Shown in pieces: positions 24,011 to 33,202 of a stretch of 64,000 nucleotides of DNA. Within the stretch, counting starts at the first letter, position 1, and every line of letters starts with the position of its first letter. Made by a program: the position numbers and the translations under genes. The stretch comes from Castor canadensis (Eukaryota > Chordata > Mammalia > Rodentia > Castoridae). The stretch lies in the NCBI RefSeq assembly GCF_047511655.1, contig NC_133386.1, forward strand, positions 81,347,501 to 81,411,500. Reading direction: 5' to 3'. The notes under the pieces are model-generated. The model was not told where the DNA came from and did not search any database. It saw only the letters and a list, made by a program, of their open reading frames with translations.

Positions 24011-24324
24011 ATATATGGCAGTGAAGAATCAATGCCACTTTTCTCTTTTTTAATGGTAGGGTTTCAATCAAAGAATAACATGATTTTTATAGACATACAT
24101 CATCTTTGAAGTTACTCACTCAATATCAGATGCTGCCAATGTATCAGTTAGGGCTCTTGGGCACAAATAGTAGGGGAAAAAACCCAGTTAACTAAACAAA
24201 ACAGAAGAGTTTAATATAAGGATTATAGAGTCATGAAGAAGGAACTGAAACCACAGCCCAGAAAGCATCAAAAATCCTCTCAATTTCTGATCTCACCTCT
24301 TATATATCCCTGCTTTCTCATCTT

Positions 24325-24445
24325 GCTCACTTTGTTTAGAGACAGGGTATTGCCATGAAGCCAAGGCTGGTCTCAGACTCACAATCCTCCTGCCTCAGCC
24401 TTTAGAATCCTGGGATTACAGACATTTACCACTTTGACCAGCTTC
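24325..24445 (-). mobile_element. B1-like SINE monomer
   Basis: Reversed B1-like sequence: 'agacagggtattgccatgaa', 'ctcctgcctcagcctttaga', 'tgggattacagacatttacc'. No ID part is attached. Confidence 0.8.
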
Positions 24446-24464
24446 TTGCTCATTTTTTTAAGAC

Positions 24465-24745
24465 TAACTTCATCCTGTCTGTGGGGGGGTAGTACCAGTG
24501 GGAGGGAGAGGATGTGGGGAAAGGGTATGGGAGCATGAATATAGTGCAAATACTGTGTACACATGTGTGTAAATGGAAAAATGAGACCTCTTGAAACTAT
24601 TCCAAGAATGGGGCTAGGGGGGATAAAGGAAAATGATGGAGGGGGTAAATTTAAATATGATATATTTGATAAATTGAAAGAACTTTTATAAATGTTACAA
24701 TGTACCCCCAGCACAGCAATAAAAAAAAGAGGAAAAAAAAGATCC
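24465..24745 (+). repeat. L1 3' UTR fragment
   Basis: A G-rich block ('gggagggagaggatgtgggg'), then 'gagacctcttgaaactattc' and an A-rich tail 'caataaaaaaaagaggaaaa', match older L1 3' UTRs in the window. Confidence 0.6.
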
Positions 24746-25370
24746 ACACAAGTGATAGGTACAAAATTAAAATAAAATCAATTAAAAAAAGACTTCCTTC
24801 TACTTATCCTGCCTGTGGGATACATGCTATAGGTCAATCACTGACAGACCCTGAATCTCCCATTAGTTTCAAATCCAGATTCCCACAGGAGGCCTGTGAA
24901 TGGCCCAGCTTGAATACAGGCCCAATGGGTTGAATCTAACAGTGTGGATTATATGCCAAATGTTGCTGGACAAATCTGCTGTGAGCTAAAAGCATCTTTT
25001 AAAGAGGATGAGGGTGTCATTTTTAATTAGGCAGGTTCTCAAAATAGTCTTCTCAAACAGGTGGCCTATTCCTTAAGAATTCTTACTGCCTTTACCACAG
25101 TCATGTTACTATGAGTGATTGTTTTAAAAGTGTTGACTAGTAGGTAGCAATTTAATATTAAGTCAGATTAGTGTTATTCCTTTGTATGAGTAATTTCTGT
25201 CAAGATAATATACTCTAAGGAAATGTCACTGTAAGAAAAAACAAAGAAATGTATAGATTTTTCTATTGATATAAAGCAATGTTTGATAAATATCCAACCA
25301 TAGAGGATGATTAAGTAATTTATGAAATGTCAATTTTCAATGGAGTAGCTTGAGTCATTAAAAATGATCT
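24746..25370. other. unassigned sequence
   Basis: No recognised exon or repeat. Confidence 0.4.
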
Positions 25371-25371
25371 T

Positions 25372-25460
25372 GAGCTGTTAGAGTGGCTTAAGTGGTAGAA
25401 TGCCGGCGTAGCAAGCATGAGACCCTGAGTTCAAACCCTGGTTGCCACCAAAACAAATTA
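25372..25460 (+). mobile_element. tRNA/ID-like SINE
   Basis: Forward tRNA-like promoter with box A-like 'gtggcttaagtggtagaatg' and box B 'gttcaaaccc', then 'caccaaaacaaa'. Short A-rich tail. Confidence 0.85.
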
Positions 25461-25724
25461 GCAACAATAGAAATAATCTTAATGGAGACCATAAAAATGC
25501 TTTTGAGAAAAAGCAGATTTTTTTGTCTTGGTTTTGTTTCCAACTGACAATGGCCAACCTTATAAACTACCTCAAATACTTTTGAAAACAAAGTGCCTTA
25601 TAAATTTTTAAAATAAAATTTAAAATATAAATTCATATAAACACACCAGTGATGAACATGAAAATGAATAATTTTGTTAAAGGAATGGAATTAAAGATGT
25701 TTTTTCCACTTTTGTTTTGAAATT

Positions 25725-25805
25725 TGCTCAAGTAGTAAGAATACCTACGAAGCAAGCATGTGGCCGAGTTCAAAGGGCAGTAGCCACTCAAAAAAGTAAA
25801 ATTTG
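25725..25805 (+). mobile_element. tRNA/ID-like SINE, worn
   Basis: 'gctcaagtagtaagaatacc', 'gaagcaagcatgtggccgag' and 'ttcaaagggcagtagcca' match the ID-like SINE with small deletions around box B. Confidence 0.65.
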
Positions 25806-25837
25806 TAACAATAACACTGGTTTTATAAAATATAGCC

Positions 25838-25960
25838 TTGGGTTTGGTGGTTCATGCCTGTAATCCCAGTATTCAGAGGGCTGGTGCAGAAGGATGACAA
25901 GTTAATGATTTTGAGGCCATCCAGGCAAACAGGAAATGACTCTATCTTTAAAAAGAAAGA
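25838..25960 (+). mobile_element. B1-like SINE monomer
   Basis: 'gggtttggtggttcatgcct', 'gtaatcccagtattcagagg' and 'aaacaggaaatgactctatc' are B1-like blocks. It lies just 5' of the MAGE-type retropseudogene. Confidence 0.8.
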
Positions 25961-26079
25961 CTTCCATCATGAAGGCCAAGACTTTGGTCTGAGAGGTGGC
26001 TGTGACAAATATATCAGCAGATGGTGAATCCTGGAAATGGTTTGGAATCCAAGTATCAAGGAATGTGCTACTCACACTT

Positions 26080-27410
26080 TTCCCTGCTGTCCCTGACGTG
26101 GCCATTAAGGATGCTCAGGTCACTGCAGCAGAGGAAGGAGAATCCCCTCCTGCTCCTCTCTTGTTTTGGAGAGGTTGTCCCAAGCACCTCTGCTGCTGAC
26201 TTTTACCAGTAGTCTTAGGGAGCTACCATAGCTACTAAGTAAGTGTTTCACTCAAAAGTTCTGGTAAAGGTACCAGGAGCTGCAAGGTGTACATTCCTCT
26301 AAGTCTCCACTCTCTAGTGAGAGCTCCCAGGAAGATCTTCTCATGAGGAAGGCAGGAATGCTGATGCAGTATCTGCTGTACAAGTATAAAATGAAAGAAC
26401 TACTATGAAAGGAGAAGTGCTAAAAACTATCTACAAAAGTTTCAGGGAGCACTTACTTGAAATCCTTAAGAAAGCCTCCAATCCCATAGAGCTGGTCTTC
26501 AGTGACAAGGGAAGGAAGTAAAGCCCAATGGTAACTCCTATACACCTGTCAGCAAGCTAGACCTCATTAGTGATGGGAGTCTGACCAGTGACTTGGGTTT
26601 TCCAGAACAGGACTTCTGATACCTCTCTCAGGTATGTTCTTAAATGGCAACTGTGCCTTGAAAGAAGAGATCTGGGATTTCCTGAATATCTTAAGGATCT
26701 CTGATGTGAGCAGTCACTTTATCTATGGGGATCGGGGATGAAGAAACTCATGACTGATGATCTGGTGCAGTAAAATTACCTGAGTACTAGCAAGTACCAA
26801 GTTCATTCTATGAACTGCTGTGTGGTCCCCAAGTCTGTGTTGAAACCAACAAAATCAAAGTCCTGGAATGTCCCGTCCTGCAGGACACATCAGCGTGGGT
26901 AGCAAACCTAGAAGGGGAAGAATGAAGGGACAAGAGACACAAAGGATGACAGCAAGACAGGAGTTCTGATCAAGCTGCAAAATTTTATTGTTCACACGGG
27001 GGTATTTATGTGCTGAGGGAGTGAGGGGTATGACGAGGTGCAGGCTGGTTGGCTGGTTCTGCTATAGGACTTCTGATAGGGTGCACGTTCGCGCCGGCGG
27101 CAAGGTAAACTCCCGGAAGAGAAGCGGGGACGGCGCCATCTTGTGCTGGAGATGGAGAAGTTGGGACAAACAACCGCAAAATGTTCCAGGGCAAGGTCAA
27201 GACAGAATGGCTCACAAAGGGAGCCTTGTCTCCGACACTGGAAGTCTGGCCAAGGTCAGTGATGACATCCCCAATGCCTTTCTATACCATTATGAATAGG
27301 TTTTGAGAATAAGAAAGAGAGAGTCCAAACTGAAATTGCAGCCAGTCATGGCACTTCTGCTAAAGCCAGTCCAAGTCAGAGGGCCAAGTCCATCTACTCG
27401 GCCTGCTAAT
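26080..27410 (+). pseudogene. MAGE-type (MAGE-B-like) processed pseudogene, split by a solo LTR
   Basis: MAGE proteins carry a MAGE homology domain that binds RING E3 ligases. Here the N-terminal part shows 'KDAQVTAAEEGESP' (from about 26,108). The domain start shows 'RKAGMLMQYLLYKYKMKE' (about 26,345-26,400). Then come 'FREHLLEILKKASNPIELVF' (about 26,441-26,500), 'SKLDLISDGSLTSDLGF' and 'KEEIWDFLNILRISD' in changing frames. The C-terminal part resumes after the LTR as 'LAKVSDDIPNAFLYHYE' (about 27,247-27,297). Frameshifts near 26,400, a stop at about 26,518, more near 26,747, and a stop in the otherwise conserved LVQ-NYL stretch rule out function. There are no introns, which fits a retrocopy, although MAGE-B genes keep their coding region in one exon anyway, so a DNA-level copy is also possible. 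Confidence 0.85.
26869..27237 (-). mobile_element. solo LTR of an ERV with 6-bp target-site duplication
   Basis: The element starts TG (26,869) and ends CA (27,237). The 6-base TSD 'ctggaa' lies at 26,863-26,868 and 27,238-27,243. On the minus strand it has a TATA-like box (reverse of 'tatttatg', 27,003-27,010) and a polyA signal (reverse of 'tttatt', 26,984-26,989), and it is GC-rich around 27,085-27,140. A 6-bp duplication fits the ERVK/IAP-like class. No internal viral genes remain. It interrupts the MAGE-type pseudogene between the VLE and LAKV residues. Confidence 0.9.
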
Positions 27411-27462
27411 CTTTGTTCTTGTTATGCATAAATAAGTTGTTCATAATACTTTTGTATTTTTC

Positions 27463-27661
27463 TTTTCTTGTTTTTTTGTGCATCTGGGGTTTGAACTCAG
27501 GGTCTTCACTTTGAGCCACTCCACCAGCCCTATTTTTGTGAAAGGTTTTTGGAGACAGGGTCTTGCGGAACTATTTCCCATGCTGGCTTCAAATCGGATC
27601 CTCCTCATCTCTGCCTCCTGAGTAGCAAGGATTATAGGCATGAGCCACTAGTGCCTGGCAT
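27463..27661 (-). mobile_element. B1-ID dimeric SINE
   Basis: The 13-base TSD 'ttttgtatttttc' lies at 27,450-27,462 and 27,662-27,674. The reversed ID part ('ggtttgaactcagggtcttc') is shortened by about 20 bases. A reversed B1-like part ends 'gcatgagccactagtgcctg'. Confidence 0.9.
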
Positions 27662-27674
27662 TTTTGTATTTTTC

Positions 27675-28083
27675 AACTAGTCTTTTCAGCATAATATTTA
27701 TTTATAATCTGAATGTAAATTGATGAATTTAGTGGATCACACAATTTTTGCCAGGCTTAGTAGCAGGAGTCTCCTCTGTTTTGAAACTGAAATTGAACTT
27801 CTTAAGCAATCTTGGTGACCTACAGCAGGATAAAATGGCATTGAAATAGGAACATCCCTGGAAACATGAAAGATCCACACTGAAATGGGTGAGAACAGAA
27901 AAAAGATAAAAAGCAAAAATTGGTCAGCTCTTGGTTTGCTTTATTCCATTTTTAGTCTTTGTTTTCAAACATGTAAAAGACATATACTGGGATTTGTGTA
28001 TATTATTCAAGAATATATGAGAAATTAAATAATAATGAATAAAATATAATCTAATTCACTATATATAATGAAATATAACAATG
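27675..28083. other. unassigned AT-rich sequence
   Basis: Nothing recognised. Confidence 0.4.
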
Positions 28084-28127
28084 AAATAAATAGATAGACA
28101 GACAGACAGATAGATGGATAGATAGCC
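28084..28127. repeat. GATA/GACA microsatellite
   Basis: Run of 'atagatagacagacagacag' followed by 'atagatggatagatag'. Confidence 0.9.
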
Positions 28128-28335
28128 ATTATACAAGGCACTCTATTGTATGTTTTACATAACTTAGTTGATTTCATCCTCAAAGCAATTCTGTAAATTT
28201 ACTGTTATAATAATTGGCACTTACAGAGAAGAATTTAAACCAAAATGATGCAAGCTTAAAGCCACACAGCAACGTTGTCATGATCAGACCTGAAGTCTAG
28301 ATGATTCCATAATTGATCCTGCTTTCAAGTGTGTG
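28128..28335 (-). repeat. MIR-type SINE relic
   Basis: Reversed MIR order: 'acaaggcactctattgtatg', 'ttcatcctcaaagcaattct', 'cacacagcaac'. Confidence 0.65.
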
Positions 28336-29395
28336 CTTTAATACTGAGTGTGCATATGTACATGTTCATACATCTGTACATACATTTACAAATATAAATG
28401 AATTTTTCAAAATCAAGTGAAAATGAAATGCTAGATCCACTTTCCATTGATAACCAACTGAAACTTTAATAAAAATGGAACAAAGCTCACCTATCCCAAT
28501 ATTACCTGGGGAAGGGTCAAAACATCAAGTGTTCAAAGTAGCTTAGTCAACATTTATAAGTTCCAAAACACTCAATGTTGATATTCTGTAACTCCCATTT
28601 CCAATAGTTCTTCAAAAGACACATCTCTTTTCACAAACTAATCTCCACCAACTAATTAAGTTGATACAAGGAGAAAACTCTCAGTATAATTTATATTTGC
28701 TAAGAGAGTAATGGACACTTCCCTATCATGATTTCCCTCCCAGGCAAAGCAAGGCAAGTACAACACCTTTTAAAGTCATTTCACAGATCAAGTCACTCAG
28801 AGATATGATATAATTAGTCCTTTGACAGTATGCATTTATTAAATTAGGGAGGAACAACTAAATGAAAAAAGGATGAAAACATCAAAAATTAACATACCAT
28901 TGACATTAAAATGTCAAAATGAGAATGTCATTATTGATATAAATATTTAAATTGATAGGATTCTCACAAAGAATAAAAATTTGCTGTTGCAAGCATTCTA
29001 ACTATGGCAGAATTATAAAAGTCTTTTTAAGTTACAGGATAGAGCTATGTAGTCCCCATAGTTTCTGTGAAACATTTTACAAGATAATTTTAAGAAAGAA
29101 ATATCTATAATTTTAACCTAAGGAGATTTTTTTGGTACGTTTTTCTATAGAATTTTTGTGTCCTGGGGAACACATGTGTTGAAAAGAGAGTGAATATTCT
29201 GAACTACAGTCTCAGCACAATAAAATCTCAGCTTCTCACACTGGATGAATTAGTGCCTGCAAGCAACAAGTTTACCAACCATAATCAAATTCTGCTAGTT
29301 ACTGTTGTTGAGGAGCACTAATGAACTAAGTTTACAGTGACCTAATAATACAGAGACCTAGCATGAATTAAAAAGTAATGTGATATTCAGGAAGT
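28336..29395. other. unassigned AT-rich sequence
   Basis: No exon, RNA gene or named repeat was recognised. Confidence 0.4.
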
Positions 29396-29397
29396 AG

Positions 29398-29483
29398 AAT
29401 GCCTGCTGGTGGGAAGTGTGGCTCAACTGGTAGAACACCTGCCTCAAAAGCACAAAGCCCTAGGTTAAAATACCAGTAAAAAA
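29398..29483 (+). mobile_element. tRNA/ID-like SINE
   Basis: 'gtgtggctcaactggtagaa' (box A region), 'cacctgcctcaaaagcacaa', and a worn box B 'ggttaaaatac'. It runs directly into a GAA tract. Confidence 0.8.
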
Positions 29484-29590
29484 TGAAGAAGAAGAAGAAG
29501 AAGAAGAAGAAGAAGAAGAAGAAGAAGAAGAAGAAGAAGAAGAAGAAGAAGAAGAAGAAGAAGAAAAAGAAGAAGAAGAAGAGAAAAAGA
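29484..29590. repeat. long GAA trinucleotide repeat
   Basis: More than 30 GAA units, nearly pure, starting at the end of the SINE tail. The poly-Phe frame on the minus strand is an artefact of this repeat. Confidence 0.97.
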
Positions 29591-30307
29591 CAAAGAAGTG
29601 GAACAAACCAGAAAGACAGAAAAGCTTCATCTTCTTTCACTTAAAATTCAAAGATCTGACACCACTCCCTTAAGGGAAGCATTTTGAGAGTCCCAACACT
29701 GACATTATTTTTATTTTGGCTTAAACTAATTGCTTTAGAATGTCTCTAACATTTTTTTCTTCTGTGTTATTTTCACTAGGTTCATTGAGAGGAACCAACC
29801 ATATATTTCTCCCCAAGACAGGGTATTTCAGAAGAATAAAGAGGAAATCAAGACAAAAAGGTAAGAGAACTACTAGAGGGTAAGGGTCTCAAGTAACAAT
29901 AATGGTAAAATAACCATAACAACAGTGGTAATATAGTAGTAAAACACATTAAGTATCATAATAATTAAATACTTTAAGTATTATTTTCCAATGAATTATA
30001 GGATTAGGTGGCTGGAATTATATATGATCTAAAGAAAACAAATCCAAGAAACACCAATGCCACCTTAACCCCCAAACAAGTGATCCTAATGAAAAATTAA
30101 AACATGGGCAAAAGTATACCAGACAAACACAAATAAAGAGAAAGTAAAAATGCTGGTTTTAATATCAAAGGTAGATTGCAATCCAAAAGTATTAATCAGA
30201 GAATATATAGACAACTTACTGTATAAAAGATCACAATTAATAAAATTATAGCTACCTAAGAATTACAAAGCATGTATCAATATTCATAAACTAGAAGCTG
30301 TATGGAT
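29591..30307. other. unassigned sequence, pre-insertion flank of the full-length L1
   Basis: AT-rich. Short retroelement-like phrases ('cacaaataaagagaaagtaa') are too weak to call. Confidence 0.35.
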
Positions 30308-30323
30308 AAGAATCAATGAACAG

Positions 30324-31387
30324 GGGGATTCCAAGATGGCGGCTAGAGGTAGGAAGCAGAAAGCGACCCTCCTATAGTGAAATCTTGGAGAGACGCTGGA
30401 GACACACTTTGCAGGCATAATCACTGAGAAAAGGCATAACTTTGACCCCTCCACATCTCCAGCTGGTGCAGAGAATCTCCACTTCACATTAAACGGAGAA
30501 ACGAAGAGGGCACCCGGGGCCGCCAGTGGCTGGCGCCCATATGGCTTGGGAAGACGCGGACCAGGTGAGCTTTGCGGTACTGCGGTAGCCCCACAGACAA
30601 GCCTGGGCCAGAGCAGCATAGCCCCCTGGACAGACTGACCTCCACCCGGGAAAAAAAACAGAAACTGAGTAATAAGCAATAAGAACAGTTAAGACATGCT
30701 GGAAAGAGGGTGGGGCGCCCTGAACGCTGAAGATTGGGGGAAGGGAATCCTTCCCGGGACTGTAAATAAACAAGCTGGGCGGGCCAGAGAGCCTCTAGGG
30801 GAAGTGGGCCCACGCCCAGCAACCAGGAGCAGGGAAGCTTGTGAGAGTGGAGGAGGCAGGAAAACTCCACAGGAGAGGAGAGAAGACCCACTTCCCACGT
30901 GAACTGTAAATAAACAAGGCGGCCGGCGGGAGCAGGAGCACCACCCAGTAAGCAGGAGAAGGAAAGCTTCTGAAAGTGGCAGTGGGAGGAAAACTTCAGA
31001 GGAGGGGGGGAAGACCCACCTCCCACATGAACTGTAAATAAACACGCAGGCCTGACAACGTGGGGGCAGTGTCACCTTTCCCAGTGCTTGGAAAGGGGAA
31101 AGCCTGTAGCAGAGGCTCCCGCACAGGAGAACTCTGAGCAAACAAAGCCTGTGGGACCAGGTGAGTGCTAGCTCACCCCAGAGATCTGCATAAATAACAC
31201 CGCCAGCTACAGGCTGAGAGCAGCAGGCAGGCAAGCCACAGTTGCAGATACCACTCTCAGAACTGTCTCCAGACGCTTTTTTTTCTTTTTCTCCCTACCT
31301 TTGATGAGAGAACAACCAAATTACACCTGCAAGCCGAAAAACTTACTAAAACTGTATTGCATTTGAACTTGGGACACTTAGTGGGGG

Positions 31388-31426
<39 letters not shown>

Positions 31427-31949
31427 TGTGTAGTTTTGTTCTACTTTATGCATCCCCTTTGATGAGACAACTACAGAACAACATCTGAGGCACCAACTCC
31501 AGGACTGGAGATTGAGACGGACACCCAAATTATTAAGACTGAAACTGCATTGCATATAAACTTGGAAGTTTTTTGGTTTTTTTTTTCTTTTTAATTTTCT
31601 ATTTTCCATTTTATTTTAGTTCATTTTTATATATAGATATTTCTTTCATTTACTTATTTTTTATTTTTTTTATCTTTGATTTTCAATCCTCCCTCTGTCT
31701 CTCTAATGTCTGTTCAGCTTACTGTCGATTAGTACACTAACTCTCCCTGTTTATACCTTTGAAACTCTCTTGTCTGATACCTTGTTCTGCTTTCTCCCTC
31801 TTGTCTGTATATTTGTTTTCCCCTTTTCTTTAACTTCTTGCTTTCCATCTCAGCTCACCCTTCCATTCTAAATATTACCATTATTATTATTACAAGCTAG
31901 AAAATACTGAATTGCACACAGGACAAGGACAGTAACAACACCAAAGACA
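30324..31949 (+). promoter_or_regulatory. L1 5' UTR built from tandem duplicated units
   Basis: The phrase 'actgtaaataaac' recurs at 30,759, 30,903 and 31,031, giving units of 144 and 128 bases. Each contains 'ggaaagctt...gaagacccac.tcccac'. A second duplication starts with 'cctttgatgaga' near 31,300 and 31,457 and includes 'ctgcattgcat'-like sequence. A TG repeat lies at about 31,389-31,426. Such 5' UTRs normally hold the L1 promoter. Antisense open frames here (such as 30,484-31,234) are GC-rich shadows. Confidence 0.75.
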
Positions 31950-33152
31950 ATGACGGGAAGACAGAAAAAACAGGGAAACCAGTTTCCCCACAGCAAAAAA
32001 TTAGTACAGGAACCAGAGGGGAACGAAGAGAACAGAAACTGAGATCCAGACTCCAACAAAATGAAGATAAACTATGCCAAAGGACCCAATGAAGCCTACA
32101 AGAATAATTTAAAAGAAGACCTACTACAAGTACTCAATGAGAATTTTGTAGAGATGATACTGGATAGGGTCAACCAAAATGTACAGGAGACACTCAAGAA
32201 ATTCCAAGACAATAAAAATAGACAATTTGAAAAAGCAAAAGAAGAAATAAAGGAAACCATAGAAGCATTGTATAAACACCAAAGTGAAAGAGAGAACACA
32301 ATGAATAAACGGATAAATGAACTCAGGACAAAAATAGACAACAATAAAGAAGAAAACTGCCAGGATATGGAAAACCTGAGAAAAAAGAACGAAACAGAAC
32401 TGCAAAACAAAACGGAAGGCCAATCCAGCAGAAGAGAACAAACAGAAGACAGAATCTCAGAATTTGAAGATGAAATGGTAATTAAAGGAAAAACTGAAGA
32501 ACTATTAATTAAACAACTCAAGACCTGTGAAAAGAAAATGCAAGAACTCACTGACTCCATCAAAAGACCAAACTTGAGAATCATGGGCACCGAAGAAGGA
32601 GAAGAGGTACAAGTGAAGGGAATGCATAATATATTCAACAAAATAATAACGGAAAATTTCCCAAATCTAGAGAAAGATATTCCCATACAGATGCAAGAGG
32701 CCTCCAGGACACCAAACAGACCAGATCAAAATAGAACTACTCCACGACATATCATGATTAAAACAACAAGTTCAGAAACTAAGGAAAGAATATTGAAGGC
32801 TGTAAGAGAGAAAAAGCAAGTAACATACAAAGGTAAACCCATCAAAATCACAGCAGACTTCTCAACAGAAACATTAAAAGCAAGAAGAGCATGGGGTGAG
32901 ATCTTCCGGGCACTGAATGAAAATAACTTCAACCCCAGGATACTCTAGCCAGCAAAGCTATCATTCAAAATAGATGGAGCAATAAAAGTCTTCCATGATA
33001 AGCAGAAACTAAAACAATATGTGACCACAAAGCCACCATTACAAAAGATTCTGCAAGGGATCCTGCACACAGAAAGTGACACCCAACTTAACCATGAAAA
33101 GGCAGGCAGCACCAAACCACAGGATAAGAAAAAGCAAGACAGTAGAGAGTAA
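31950..33152 (+). pseudogene. L1 ORF1p with two in-frame stops
   Basis: The frame of 401 codons starts 'MTGRQKKQGNQFPHSKK' and ends 'QDKKKQDSRE'. The protein is the trimeric RNA-binding chaperone of the L1 particle: a long Lys/Glu-rich coiled-coil lies in the first half, and the RRM-like and C-terminal domains follow (around residues 190-330, with 'ADFSTETLKARRAWGEIFRA'). TGA at 32,040-32,042 and TAG at 32,946-32,948 interrupt it. Between them an ATG at 32,061 gives an open stretch of 295 codons. The minus-strand L1 at 15-19 kb reads TYPD and ILYPAKL at these two places, so the stops are point changes. Confidence 0.93.
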
Positions 33153-33202
33153 CATCAAGTTAGGTACACACAATCAAACCTTCAAACAACTAAGACAACT
33201 AA

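Noticed and set aside
25372..25460. Functional tRNA gene
   Set aside because: Box A and box B-like sequences are present, but the rest does not fold as a tRNA and the same unit recurs as a SINE elsewhere in the window.
26080..27410. Functional MAGE gene
   Set aside because: Frameshifts and stops lie in the MAGE homology domain, and an LTR interrupts the C-terminal part.
29368..29640. Minus-strand frame with a long poly-Phe run
   Set aside because: It is the translation of the GAA microsatellite.
30284..31234. Several long minus-strand open frames (up to 181 codons) rich in Pro, Ser and Cys
   Set aside because: They lie antisense to the GC-rich 5' UTR of the full-length L1, overlap one another and show no domain.
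32096..32932. Minus-strand open frames opposite L1 ORF1
   Set aside because: They are shadows of the Lys/Glu-rich ORF1 frame, giving Phe/Ser/Leu-rich products.
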